A stretch of 64,000 nt of DNA from JAGQIB01 sp041393395. Its GTDB lineage: Bacteria > ARS69. Shown one piece after another: positions 1 through 9,219 of this stretch. Location of the stretch: assembly GCA_041393395.1 (NCBI GenBank), contig JAWKKG010000007.1, positions 297,323-361,322 of the forward strand, in the 5' to 3' direction. The notes under the pieces are model-generated. The model was not told where the DNA came from, did not search any database, and worked only from the letters and a program-made list of their open reading frames with translations. Positions within the stretch are counted from its first letter, which is position 1. Each line of letters begins with the position of its first letter. The position numbers and the translations under genes were made by a program.

Positions 1-2
1 CG

Positions 3-1919
3 TTGCCCGTCTCCCTCGTGGTGACGTTCCTGGTACTCGACTTCGCGGGGGTATCCCTGAACCTGATGTCGCTCGGCGGTCTCGCGCTCGGCGTGGGCAT
101 GCTCGTGGACAACGGGATCGTCTGCCTCGAGAACGTGGACCGACTCCGCCGCGATGGTGTGCCGGCTGCGGTGGCCGCCGTCCAGGGCGCGGGCCAGATC
201 GCGTGGCCGGTCCTCGCGTCGACGCTCACGACGTGCGCCGTGTTCGTGCCGCTCGCCTTCGTCCCGGGCGCGCTCGGCGCGCTGTGCCGGGACCTCGCGA
301 TCGCCGTGAGCGTGTCGCTGCTGGTGAGCTGGATCGTGTCGCTGACGTTGCTCCCGCTGCTCGCGTCGCGCGACGCCGGCGCGCTCGAGGAACGACCGCG
401 CACTCCCGGGCTCGCCGCGCACCACGTGGCGCTCGACTTCGCGCTCCGCCGGCCGACGCTCACGCTCGCCGTCGTCGCCGGTCTCGTCCTCGCGAGCGGG
501 CTCGTCATCGCGCGTCTTCCCCGCGAGATGCTTCCCCCCGTGGCAACCGGGCATCTCGAGTTCGACCTGTCGCTGCCGGCCGGAGTGGACGCGAGCGCCA
601 CGGACGGGTTCGCCCGCGCGCTGGAGGAGCGGGTCGCGATCCTGCCGGGCGTGGAGTCGGTGTTCACGACGGCGGGTGACACGGGATCCATCGATCCGGG
701 GGACGACGCGCGCCGTCCGAACCACGGGACGTTGCGGGTACGGCTCGCGCGCCCCGACGCGAAGGTCCGCCGACACGTCGTGGATGCGCTCGCGGCCACG
801 GCGGAGGACTGGCCGGGGGCGGCGATCGTGGAGATCCCGGACGCGCCCGAGCTCGCGACGCTGCTGAGCGGCGGCGCGGCCACGCTCACGCTCGACGTCG
901 CGGATCCGGACGAGCGGCGCGGCGAGGAGATCGCGCACGCGATCGCCGCGCGCGCCACGTCGATGCTGCCGGCCGCCACGTTCCCGCTCACGGTGGTCGC
1001 CGCGGAACGCGAGCCGCGCCTGCGGCTCCGCCCGCGACCCGAGGCGCTCTGGCGACTCGGTCTCACCGAGGACGATCTCCTCGCCGCGGTGGAGGCGTTG
1101 ACGTCGGGCCACACGGCGACCCGTCTCACGCGCTTCGACGAAGAGGTCCCGGTCGTGCTGCACGCGCCGGCGGACGATCCGTTCCGGGCGGCGGTCGCCG
1201 TCGGGGCGCGCACCGTGCCGCTGTCCGAGCTCGTCGACGTCGTCACGGAGCAGGCGCCGGCCACGCGACTGCGCGAGGACCAGGCCCGCGTGGCTTCGAT
1301 CCGCTGGAACGGACCGCTGCGCGAGGCCGATCAGGTGCGGCGTGCGCTCGAAGCGGCCGCGGCGGGCACGACGTTTCCATCCGGTGTCACCTGGCGCTTC
1401 GGCGGCGCGTGGCGCGAGATGCGGCAGACGCTCGCCGGGCTCGGGCGCGCGCTCGCGCTCTCGACCGGACTGGTACTGCTGATTCTGGCCGCGCAGTTCG
1501 AGTCCGTGCGCCTGCCGCTGCTCGTGCTCGCGGCGGTTCCGCTCGCGCTGCCCGGAGTGGCGCTGGCGCTGTGGGCGACGAACTCGTCGCTCAGCGCGAT
1601 GGCGGCGATCGGCGGCATCGTGCTCGTGGGCATCGCCGTGAACGACGCGATTCTGGAAGTGGATCTGTTCCGCCGCTACACGGACGAAGGTCTCTCGGCC
1701 GAGGATGCGGTGCGTCTCGCGAGCGAACGGCGCTTCCGTCCGATCGTGATGACCACGCTCACGACGGTCCTCGGGCTCGTGCCGCTCTGGTTCGGCACCG
1801 GCGCGGAGCTGCGCGCGCCGCTCGCGGCGGTGGCGGCGGGGGGACTCGCCTCGGCGACGGGGCTCACGCTGCTGGTGCTGCCGGTCCTGTTCGTGCGACT
1901 CGGCGGGAGCAAGCGATGA
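3..1919 (+). CDS. RND efflux transporter permease subunit (5' truncated)
   Basis: C-terminal part of an inner-membrane proton-driven RND (AcrB/MdtB-like) pump. The visible 638 residues start inside transmembrane segment 2-3 of the first half, so about 340 residues lie before the window and the position-3 codon is only the edge of the frame. The TM4 charge-relay region reads LGVGMLVDNGIVCLENV, with one Asp followed by Asn where AcrB has Asp-Asp. The second periplasmic loop and TM8-12 follow, and the TM10 region GIAVNNALLLV-type motif is represented by GIAVNDAILEVDLF. Its stop overlaps the ATG of a second RND gene, so the two may form a heteromeric pump like MdtBC. The fusion protein and outer-membrane channel are presumably upstream. 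Substrate unknown. Confidence 0.9.
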   Translation: MPVSLVVTFLVLDFAGVSLNLMSLGGLALGVGMLVDNGIVCLENVDRLRRDGVPAAVAAVQGAGQIAWPVLASTLTTCAVFVPLAFVPGALGALCRDLAIAVSVSLLVSWIVSLTLLPLLASRDAGALEERPRTPGLAAHHVALDFALRRPTLTLAVVAGLVLASGLVIARLPREMLPPVATGHLEFDLSLPAGVDASATDGFARALEERVAILPGVESVFTTAGDTGSIDPGDDARRPNHGTLRVRLARPDAKVRRHVVDALAATAEDWPGAAIVEIPDAPELATLLSGGAATLTLDVADPDERRGEEIAHAIAARATSMLPAATFPLTVVAAEREPRLRLRPRPEALWRLGLTEDDLLAAVEALTSGHTATRLTRFDEEVPVVLHAPADDPFRAAVAVGARTVPLSELVDVVTEQAPATRLREDQARVASIRWNGPLREADQVRRALEAAAAGTTFPSGVTWRFGGAWREMRQTLAGLGRALALSTGLVLLILAAQFESVRLPLLVLAAVPLALPGVALALWATNSSLSAMAAIGGIVLVGIAVNDAILEVDLFRRYTDEGLSAEDAVRLASERRFRPIVMTTLTTVLGLVPLWFGTGAELRAPLAAVAAGGLASATGLTLLVLPVLFVRLGGSKR

Positions 1920-4900
1920 AGGCGCTCGCGTGGCCGGTGCGTCGGCCGATCGGCACGGCCGCGATCGCGATCGCCGGCGTGGCGCTCGGCCTCGCCGCGT
2001 TGCCCGGCATTCCGCTGAGCCTCGCTCCCGACGTGGAGCTGCCGCGACTCGTCGTGCGGTTCGTGTGGCCGGAGGCGTCGCCGGAGGAGATGGAGGCGCT
2101 CGTCACGTCGCGGGCGGAGGCCGCGCTCGGTCGTCTTCGCGCGGTGGAGGAGATCTCGTCGCTCTCGCTGCCGGGCGTGGCGTTCGTGCAGGTCGAGTAC
2201 GTGCGCGGCACGGATCTCGACCTCGCGGAGGTCGAGGCGTCGGACGCGCTCGCGGGTCTGCGCGACGCGCTGCCCCCGGGTCTCGATCCGCCCGATCTCC
2301 AGCGCGTGCTTCCCGAACAGATCGATCCCGGAGCGTTCTTCGTGTTCCGGATGACGGGGGACCTGCCGCCGGAGGCGCTGCGGGACCTCCTGGACGAGCG
2401 GATCCTCCCGGCGCTGACCGCCGTACCCGGAGTCGCGGGGACGCAGGCGTACGGTGGCAGCGCACGGGAGCTCCGCGTCGACGTGGACCGCGCCGCGGTC
2501 GAGCGGGGAGACGTCTCGCCGGCCGACGTGGTGGCGCTGCTCGATCGCGTGGGCGGCACGAGCGGGGCGGGCGTGATCCGTCGCGACGGGCGCCGGGTGC
2601 CGGTGGTGGTGGAGCGCCCCGCGCCGGAAGCGCGAGCCCTGCGCGATCGCCCGCTCGATGGCGACGGCCCGCGCCGCTCGATCGAGGATGTCGGCGGCGT
2701 GACGGAGGGGTGGGAGGAGCCGCGCACGCTCGCGCGTCTCGACGGGCGACCGTCCGTGCAGGGCGTGCTCGAGCGCGAGCCGGGTACGAACGTGGTGACG
2801 GTGGCGCGCGAGGCCCGGAGGCGACTCGAGGAGCTCGCGGCATCGCTTCCGGACGGCACGGGCATCGACGTGGTGCACGACGAGAGCGAGTCGATCGGCC
2901 GGGAGCTGCGGGATCTGGCGGGACGCGCGGGCGTGTCGGCGCTGCTGGTGCTCGCGGTGCTGGTCCTGTCGATGCGGGCGTGGCGGGCGCCGCTGGTCGT
3001 GATGAGCGCCGTGGTGCTCTCGGCGGTGGCGACCTTCGTTCTGTTCCGGTTCGCGGGACTCGGATTCAACCTGGTCACGCTCTCCGGGCTCGCGCTCTCC
3101 ATCGGGCTCGCCGTGGACAACGCGATCGTGCTGTTCGAGAACGTCGCGCACCGGGCGCGCGGCGTCGCGTCGGCGGGGCGGCGGAATCTCCGGACGATCG
3201 CGGCCGCGCGCGAGGTGCTGTTCCCGCTGCTCGCCGGCACGGCTACGACCGCCGTCGTGATGACGCCGTTCCTCTACCTGGAGGGCGAGCTCCGCGACGT
3301 CTACGCGCCGTTCGTGCTCTCGGTGGTGCTGTCGCTCGTGGCGTCGCTCGGGGTCGCGCTCACCGTGGTCCCGGCCGCGACGGCGTGGGCGCTGGCCGGC
3401 GGCGGCGCGCGGTCCGCGGGGAAACGTCGCCTGGAGCGAGGGTTCGATCGGCTGCTGCGCGCCGTCCTGCGTCGGCCGATCGCACCGATCTTGGCCTCCG
3501 CCGTCCTGCTCGGCGCGAGCCTGTGGGTGTTTGCCGAGAAGGTGCCGAAGGGATCGATCTTCGCGCCGCAGGCGGACACGAAACTCCGGGTGTCGCTCGG
3601 CTTTCCTCCGGGTACGGATCTCGCGCACGCGGACACCCTGCTGCGCCGGTTCGAGGATCGCGTGCTCGGTCACGAGTTCTACCGCAACGACTGGATCTCC
3701 TCGGTCGACGTGCTCGTGCGCGCGGATCTCGCGACGTTGACCGTGGACTTTCCGACCGCCGTCGCGCGCACGCTCGCACCGATCTCGCTGCAGGAGGAAC
3801 TCACCCAGGTGGCGGCCACGATCGCGGGCGCCGACGTCTCGGTGAGCGGAAGCGGTCCCGGGTTCCAGCGCGCGCGCTCGTTCGTGTCGCCGTCGTATCT
3901 CCTGCGCGTGACCGGGCCGGAGTACGAGCGCGTACGTGATCTCTCGTTCGCGATCGCGGAGCGCCTGCGTCGCGAACCACGCGTGCGCGACGTGGACCCG
4001 AACGGGTCCGGGTTGTTCGTGGAAGACGCGCGGGAGCTCGTGATCCGCCCGGATCGCGAGGCGCTCGCACGCGTGGGTCTCACCGCGACGGATCTCGTGC
4101 GGACCCTGCGCCCCGCGGTGGCCGACGAGCTCGACTCGCGTCGTCTCTCCGGACCGGACGGAGAGCTGCGGGCGCGCGTGCGGTTCACGGGTGGCGAGAC
4201 GCTCGACGTCGCCGACCTCCGGGCGCTCCGAGTGCCGACTCCGCGCGGTCCGTCGGTGGCGGTCGCCGATGTGGCGTCGATCGAGGAACGCGCGCTGCCG
4301 GGCGAGATCCGGCGACGCGATCAGCGCTACGAGCGCTCGATCTCGTTCGACTATCGCGGTCCGCGTCGGGTGGGGGATCGCTTCACGCGCTCGATCGTGG
4401 AGAACACGGAGCTGCCTACCGGATACCTGCTGGAGGACGGGCTCGGACTGTTCCTCACGCGCACCGAACGCCGGGATCTGAACCTGTCGATCGCGCTCGC
4501 GGTCGGCCTGGTGGCGCTCGTGTCCGCGGCGCTGTTCGAGAGCGTCTCGCTCGCCCTGATCGCCACCCTCTGCATCCCGCTGGCGTTCGTCGGGATTCCG
4601 TTCGTGTTCTGGCTCTCGGGCGAGACGTTCGATCGCACGGCGTACGTCGGGCTCATTCTCCTCGCGGGCATCGCGGTCAACAACGCCCTCCTGCTGGTGC
4701 ATCGCGCCGGACACCTGAGATGGCGCGGCGCGAGCCGGCGCGACGCCGCTCGCCGCGCCACGGTGGAGCGCGTGCGACCGGTCCTGCTCACGACCGCGAC
4801 TTCGGTCGCCGGACTCGTGCCGCTGGTCTGGCAGGGCGGGGGCACGGGCGCCGGCACCTGGCGCGCGTTCGCGCTCGCGGGGATCGCGGGACTCTCCGCC

Positions 4901-5056
4901 GCCGCGCTGTTCACCCTGCTGGTGATCCCCTGTCTGTTCGTTCCCCTCGCGCGCTTCCGGGGAGACCGCTCGCGCGGTCTGCCGGGAGCGTTCGCGACCG
5001 TTCCCCCGAACCTTCCGCGAATGAACCTTCCGTCGACAAAAGGAGTGGCAAGATGA
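1916..5056 (+). CDS. RND efflux transporter permease subunit
   Basis: Full-length RND permease of 1046 residues, normal for the HAE1/CzcA superfamily. The ATG at 1916 overlaps the preceding stop (ATGA) and gives the expected N terminus: a short cytoplasmic start, then TM1 and the porter-domain opening LSLAPDVELPRLVVRF. TM4 carries LSIGLAVDNAIVLFENV, again VDN rather than the AcrB VDD. TM10 carries GIAVNNALLLVHRAG, so the AcrB Lys940 equivalent is not Lys. The two halves each show a porter domain and six predicted helices. Co-translated with the upstream RND gene, and its stop overlaps the start of a secreted propeller protein. Two adjacent, different RND permeases suggest a mixed trimer. Drug or metal specificity cannot be read from sequence. 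Confidence 0.92.
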   Translation: MKALAWPVRRPIGTAAIAIAGVALGLAALPGIPLSLAPDVELPRLVVRFVWPEASPEEMEALVTSRAEAALGRLRAVEEISSLSLPGVAFVQVEYVRGTDLDLAEVEASDALAGLRDALPPGLDPPDLQRVLPEQIDPGAFFVFRMTGDLPPEALRDLLDERILPALTAVPGVAGTQAYGGSARELRVDVDRAAVERGDVSPADVVALLDRVGGTSGAGVIRRDGRRVPVVVERPAPEARALRDRPLDGDGPRRSIEDVGGVTEGWEEPRTLARLDGRPSVQGVLEREPGTNVVTVAREARRRLEELAASLPDGTGIDVVHDESESIGRELRDLAGRAGVSALLVLAVLVLSMRAWRAPLVVMSAVVLSAVATFVLFRFAGLGFNLVTLSGLALSIGLAVDNAIVLFENVAHRARGVASAGRRNLRTIAAAREVLFPLLAGTATTAVVMTPFLYLEGELRDVYAPFVLSVVLSLVASLGVALTVVPAATAWALAGGGARSAGKRRLERGFDRLLRAVLRRPIAPILASAVLLGASLWVFAEKVPKGSIFAPQADTKLRVSLGFPPGTDLAHADTLLRRFEDRVLGHEFYRNDWISSVDVLVRADLATLTVDFPTAVARTLAPISLQEELTQVAATIAGADVSVSGSGPGFQRARSFVSPSYLLRVTGPEYERVRDLSFAIAERLRREPRVRDVDPNGSGLFVEDARELVIRPDREALARVGLTATDLVRTLRPAVADELDSRRLSGPDGELRARVRFTGGETLDVADLRALRVPTPRGPSVAVADVASIEERALPGEIRRRDQRYERSISFDYRGPRRVGDRFTRSIVENTELPTGYLLEDGLGLFLTRTERRDLNLSIALAVGLVALVSAALFESVSLALIATLCIPLAFVGIPFVFWLSGETFDRTAYVGLILLAGIAVNNALLLVHRAGHLRWRGASRRDAARRATVERVRPVLLTTATSVAGLVPLVWQGGGTGAGTWRAFALAGIAGLSAAALFTLLVIPCLFVPLARFRGDRSRGLPGAFATVPPNLPRMNLPSTKGVAR

Positions 5057-6231
5057 TGAGGAGTCTCCTGTGGTTCGGCCTGGCGGCGACGCTCGGCCTC
5101 ACGGTGGCCGCGGTGGCGGCCGAGCGGCCCGAGAAGGAGGGCGGCTACCGCTTCTCCACGGACCTCTCGCTCGGCGGTCCGGACGCGTCGGACGACGCCT
5201 CGTTCTACGAGAAGTTCGGACCGGTGGCGCTCGGCGCCGACGCGAGCGGCCGGATGTACGTTCTCGACAACGGCAACGCCCGGGTGCAGGTCTTCTCGCC
5301 GCAGGGCAAGTTCGTGGCGACCCACGGCGCCGAAGGCGACGGCCCCGGCGAGTTCCGCATCCCGTCGCGCCTCGCGGTGAACGCCGGCGGGGAGTACGCC
5401 GTCTACGACCTCGGACAGGGACGCGTGTCGGTGTTCGCTCCGGACGGAAAGCTCCGCTGGGACCTCCTCGCGCCGACGTCGGTCGCGGACCTGGCGCTCG
5501 CGGACGACGGTCGCCTGTTCGTGGGCTACGACGAGTACGGCCCGGCGCAGGTCGAGGTCTACGGCCGCGACGGCAAGCTCGCCTGGAGCGCCGGTCCGGG
5601 CAGCAAGGCGCCGGGCCGTGTGATCAAGCTCGAGATCGGCGTCCAGACGCTCGCGCCGCGACTCGCGATGAACGGAGCGAACGCGTTCGTGCGCGCGCCC
5701 AAGGGCGACTACGATCTGGAGCTCTGGACCAAGGGGCAGGCGCAGCCGGTGCGGTGGACGCGTCCGCTCGAGCGGCGAGCCTTCACGGCGGAGGAGCTCG
5801 CGCCGCCGAAGAACGACGACGACGGGGAGGGCGGCCCGGAAGTCATCATGATTCGTCGCTCCGGTCCGGGCGGGGACGACGGCGGCGGCGGGGGAGGCAC
5901 GGAGGACGTGGAGGCGTGGGCGGACCATGACGCCGGTGAGATCTCGCTCGATCCCGAGTCGTTGAAGCAGTTCATGCCCACGCACCACGCGGCGACGCGC
6001 GGCGTTCTCGCGTGGAAGGACGGTCGAGTGTGGGTGCTCACGAGCGAGCTCGCGCGGGGCGGCAGCGTGGTGGACGAGTGGTCGAAGGACGGTCGCTGGG
6101 TGCGACGTTTCACGTTGCCGGAGGAGGTCGACTGGATCACGCTCGGCGCCGACGGCCGCCTGTACACCGTGACGCACGACGAAGACGACTACCCCACCGT
6201 GCACCGGGTGGTTCTGTCGTCCGAGGCCTGA
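5053..6231 (+). CDS. secreted six-bladed beta-propeller (NHL-like) protein
   Basis: 392 residues with a Sec signal peptide (hydrophobic run WFGLAATLGLTVAAVAA, no lipobox Cys), so probably periplasmic. The ATG at 5053 is preceded by AGGAG at 5041-5045 and overlaps the RND stop. Blades repeat about every 45 residues with the NHL/6-bladed pattern, for example GRMYVLDNGNARVQVFSPQG followed by 'G..GEF..P..LAV'. An acidic and Gly-rich insertion (residues ~255-295) interrupts one blade. Such propellers are common in FCB-type genomes, where they act as binding scaffolds; no enzymatic residues can be named. Position directly after the pump genes suggests a periplasmic accessory or sensor role, which is inference. 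Confidence 0.75.
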   Translation: MMRSLLWFGLAATLGLTVAAVAAERPEKEGGYRFSTDLSLGGPDASDDASFYEKFGPVALGADASGRMYVLDNGNARVQVFSPQGKFVATHGAEGDGPGEFRIPSRLAVNAGGEYAVYDLGQGRVSVFAPDGKLRWDLLAPTSVADLALADDGRLFVGYDEYGPAQVEVYGRDGKLAWSAGPGSKAPGRVIKLEIGVQTLAPRLAMNGANAFVRAPKGDYDLELWTKGQAQPVRWTRPLERRAFTAEELAPPKNDDDGEGGPEVIMIRRSGPGGDDGGGGGGTEDVEAWADHDAGEISLDPESLKQFMPTHHAATRGVLAWKDGRVWVLTSELARGGSVVDEWSKDGRWVRRFTLPEEVDWITLGADGRLYTVTHDEDDYPTVHRVVLSSEA

Positions 6232-6246
6232 TCGTTCGCGTATGAT
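6217..6246 (+). promoter_or_regulatory. possible sigma-70-type promoter before the sensor kinase
   Basis: TATGAT at 6241-6246 is a good -10 box. The matching -35 position (around 6217-6222, TCGTCC) is poor. Predicted transcription would start near 6253, 34 bases before the kinase ATG, so the two-component pair may be made separately from the pump genes. Confidence 0.35.
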
Positions 6247-6286
6247 GCGGGCGGGCCGCCCGGCCCGCCCCGTCCCGAGGAAGCGC

Positions 6287-7816
6287 ATGACCCTGAAGAC
6301 CCGTCTCGCCGCGATGATGATCCTGCTGCTGGTCGCCGTGGTGGCGCTCCAGGCGCTGCTCACGCAGCGGGAGCGGCGCGCCGTGGACGATCGGCTCGGC
6401 GAGCTGCGCGACCGGGTCGACGTCTCCACCCGCGCGCTCTCCGACCACACGCGGGAGTGGCTCTCGCGCGGGCCGCCGCAGTTCTTCCCGGGCGACTCGT
6501 CGCAGGTCGAGATGGTGCTGGTGGTCGCGGCCGGCGACTCCACGCGGGAACGTCGCCGGTTCCTCCGCGGCGAAGTGCCGACCGACGTGGAGGCCCTGCT
6601 CGCCGAGCTCGAGCAGGATGCGGAACGGGTCGGCCAGACGCGCGAGCTGATCTGGAACCACGACGTGCGCGTCGTGCGCGGCGACTCGGCGCTCGCCACG
6701 TTGCAGGAGCACCGGTTCACCGCGGCGTCGAACGACACCGGCGACGTCGAGGTCCTGTTCCGTGCGTTCGGCGACTCCGCGCTCGCCGGGGACGGAGACG
6801 ACGGGCTGCGCGTGCACGTGAGCGTCCCGGGGCGGCGGGCCAGCACGCTGGAGCTCGTGTTCCCCGTGAGCGACGTCACGCGCGAGCTCGAGCGCGGCCG
6901 GCGGCGGAGCTGGCTGTGGCTGGCCGGGCTGCTCGGAGTGGGGGCGACGGGTGCCGTGGCGGTGGCGGTCCAGTTCACTCGCCCGATCCGCGAGCTCGAG
7001 CGCTCGTTCGGCGAGGTGGAGGCCGGCAACCTCGACGTGCACGTCGCGCCACGGCGCGAGGACGAGATCGGCGGCCTCACGCGCTCGTTCAACGCGATGG
7101 TCGTGCGGCTCCGCGAGTCGCGCCGGTTGGAGACGCGGCTCGCGGAATCCGAGCGCCTCGCGTCGGTGGGGCGGATGGCGGCCGGCGTCGCGCACGAGGT
7201 GCGCAACCCGCTGAATGCGATGCGCCTGACGCTCGAGCAGCTCCGCGTGAAGAACGCGCCGCCCGCGGGCGAGGAGCGGGAGCGCTTCGATCGCTACGTC
7301 GACGTCGTGCAGGGCGAGCTCGGTCGCCTCGAACGTCTCGTGAGCGCGTTCCTCGAGTACTCGCACGCAGGGGAGATCGCGCGCGAGCAGGTCGACGTCG
7401 CCGCCACCGTCCGCGGCACGGTCGACGTCTTCGCGAGCGAGGCGACCGCGCGCGGCGTGACGCTCTCGTGCGACACGGAGGCCGCGATGGTCGTCGGCGA
7501 TCCGGAGAGGCTCCGCAACGTGTGGAACAATCTCGTCTCGAACGCCCTGCACGCGACGTCGCCGGGCGGGCGGGTCGACGTGCGGGTGGAGCGCGGCGAC
7601 GCGATCCGCGTGATCGTGGCCGACGACGGCGTGGGGATTCCCGAGGCGGACCAGGCGCGCGTGTTCGAGCCGTTCTGGTCGGGTCGCCCCGACGGAACCG
7701 GTCTCGGGCTCGCTCTCGCGCGCGCGATCGTGGAAGCTCACGACGGTCGCATCGAGCTCGCGTCCGGACCCGGCCGCGGCACGACGTTCACCGTGATCCT
7801 GCCGGAGGCCCCGTGA
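6287..7816 (+). CDS. membrane sensor histidine kinase (NtrB/AtoS/ZraS-like)
   Basis: 509 residues. The ATG at 6287 follows GAGGAAG at 6277-6283 and puts TM1 at residues ~5-26; an upstream ATG at 6242 would add an Arg/Pro-rich leader and was rejected. A periplasmic sensing region of ~180 residues lies between TM1 and TM2 (~207-229), then HAMP. HisKA carries the phospho-acceptor in GVAHEVRNPLNAMRL (His303). HATPase_c has the N box (NVWNNLVSNALHA), the G1 box (VADDGVGIPEAD) and the G2 box (GTGLGLALARAIVEAHDG). The downstream response regulator overlaps its stop, so this is a cognate pair controlling sigma-54 promoters. The ligand is unknown; genes next to it suggest envelope or efflux-related control. 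Confidence 0.92.
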   Translation: MTLKTRLAAMMILLLVAVVALQALLTQRERRAVDDRLGELRDRVDVSTRALSDHTREWLSRGPPQFFPGDSSQVEMVLVVAAGDSTRERRRFLRGEVPTDVEALLAELEQDAERVGQTRELIWNHDVRVVRGDSALATLQEHRFTAASNDTGDVEVLFRAFGDSALAGDGDDGLRVHVSVPGRRASTLELVFPVSDVTRELERGRRRSWLWLAGLLGVGATGAVAVAVQFTRPIRELERSFGEVEAGNLDVHVAPRREDEIGGLTRSFNAMVVRLRESRRLETRLAESERLASVGRMAAGVAHEVRNPLNAMRLTLEQLRVKNAPPAGEERERFDRYVDVVQGELGRLERLVSAFLEYSHAGEIAREQVDVAATVRGTVDVFASEATARGVTLSCDTEAAMVVGDPERLRNVWNNLVSNALHATSPGGRVDVRVERGDAIRVIVADDGVGIPEADQARVFEPFWSGRPDGTGLGLALARAIVEAHDGRIELASGPGRGTTFTVILPEAP

Positions 7817-9219
7817 TTCGCATTCTCGTGGTGGACGACGAGGCGGCGCAGCGCCAGATCCTCGGCGAGATCCTGAGGGACGAGGGCTTCGGGGTCGAGG
7901 TGTTCGACTCGCCACGGGCGGTTCTCGCGCGGCTGCAGGGAGACGACCCCGCCGACGTGCTGCTCACGGACCTGCGCATGCCGGAGCTCGGCGGCCACGA
8001 GCTGCTGCGCGAGGCGCGACGTCTCCAGCCGGGCCTGCTCGTGGTGATGATGACGGCCTACGCCACCGTGGCTTCGGCGGTCGAGGCCATGAAGGACGGC
8101 GCGTTCGACTACCTGCAGAAGCCGTTCACGCGCGACGAGCTCGTGCAGCGCGTGCGGCGCGCGGCCGAGCGTGCCGCCCTCGCACGCGAGAATCGCGAGC
8201 TGCGCGAGCGCCTCCGTTCCGACGTGCGCGAGCGCATCCTCGGTCCCGGCCCGGTGACCCGGCGGCTCGTGGCGATGCTCGAGAAGCTCGCGATGGCCGG
8301 CAGCGACGTGCTCGTCACGGGGGAGAGCGGCACCGGCAAGGAGCTCGCCGCACGCCTTCTCCACGCGGGCAGCGAGCGGGCGTCCGGCCCGTTCGTCCCC
8401 GTGAACTGTGCCGCGATTCCCGAGGCGCTCGCCGAGAGCGAGCTGTTCGGGCACGAGCGTGGTGCATTCACGGGCGCCACGGAAGCGCGCGCCGGACGAT
8501 TCGAGCAGGCGGACGGCGGCACGCTGTTCCTCGACGAGATCGGATCGATGCCGCTCGTGCTCCAGGCGAAGCTGCTGCGCGTGCTCCAGGACCGGGTGGT
8601 GGAGCGGGTGGGCGGCGGTCGACCGCGAAGGGTGGACGTCCGGGTGCTCGCGGCGACGAATCGCGCGCTCCCCACTCTCGTGGAGGAGGGCACGTTCCGC
8701 GACGATCTGTACCACCGCCTGAACGTGCTCGCGGTCGAGCTGCCACCGCTGCGCGAGCGACGGGAGGACGTGCTCCCGCTCGCGCTCGCGTTCCGGGATC
8801 GCGCGGCGGATCGCCTGGGATTGCCGGCGCCCGATTTCTCCCGGGAGCTGATCGCGTTCCTCGAGGCGTATCCGTTTCCCGGGAACGTGCGCGAGCTCGA
8901 GAACCTGGTGGCCCGGCTCGTGGCGCTCTCGGAAGGGGAGACGCTCGACGTGGACGATCTGCCGTCCCCGATGCGGGGACAGGGCGCCGGCCCGCGGGCT
9001 GCCGCCGTCGTCGAGTGGAACGGCCCGCTCGCGCCGGAGGCGCTGCTCGACGGTGGCCCGGTGTCGTTCGCCGCGATCGAGGAACGACTGCTGCGCGAGG
9101 CGGTGCGGCGCGCGGGGGGGAACCTGAGCGAGGCGGCGCGACTGCTCGGGCTCTCGTACAAGACGATGCGCTACCGCGCGCGCAAGTTCGGAGTCGGCGG
9201 CTCGGGCGGGGGACTCTAG
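7813..9219 (+). CDS. sigma-54-dependent response regulator (NtrC family)
   Basis: 468 residues from the GTG at 7813, which overlaps the kinase stop and follows GGAGG at 7804-7808. The N-terminal receiver domain has the acidic pair VVDDE and the phospho-acceptor Asp53 in LLTDLRMPE. The central AAA+ domain has Walker A GESGTGKE (170-177), the sigma-54-contacting GAFTGA loop (217-222) and Walker B GGTLFLDEIGSMP. The C-terminal Fis-type helix-turn-helix is GNLSEAARLLGLSYKTMRYR. All elements needed for open-complex formation at -24/-12 promoters are intact. Convergent with the AddA-like gene, sharing four bases at the 3' ends. I did not find a convincing GG-N10-GC target in the window. Confidence 0.94.
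   Translation: MIRILVVDDEAAQRQILGEILRDEGFGVEVFDSPRAVLARLQGDDPADVLLTDLRMPELGGHELLREARRLQPGLLVVMMTAYATVASAVEAMKDGAFDYLQKPFTRDELVQRVRRAAERAALARENRELRERLRSDVRERILGPGPVTRRLVAMLEKLAMAGSDVLVTGESGTGKELAARLLHAGSERASGPFVPVNCAAIPEALAESELFGHERGAFTGATEARAGRFEQADGGTLFLDEIGSMPLVLQAKLLRVLQDRVVERVGGGRPRRVDVRVLAATNRALPTLVEEGTFRDDLYHRLNVLAVELPPLRERREDVLPLALAFRDRAADRLGLPAPDFSRELIAFLEAYPFPGNVRELENLVARLVALSEGETLDVDDLPSPMRGQGAGPRAAAVVEWNGPLAPEALLDGGPVSFAAIEERLLREAVRRAGGNLSEAARLLGLSYKTMRYRARKFGVGGSGGGL

Noticed and set aside
1676..4714. Very long open frames antisense to real genes (also 7738-12198, 9015-12689, 16668-18968 and 57586-60414)
   Set aside because: They are Arg/His/Pro-rich, have no recognisable motifs, and lie opposite well-supported genes. 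In high-GC DNA stop codons are rare in shadow frames.
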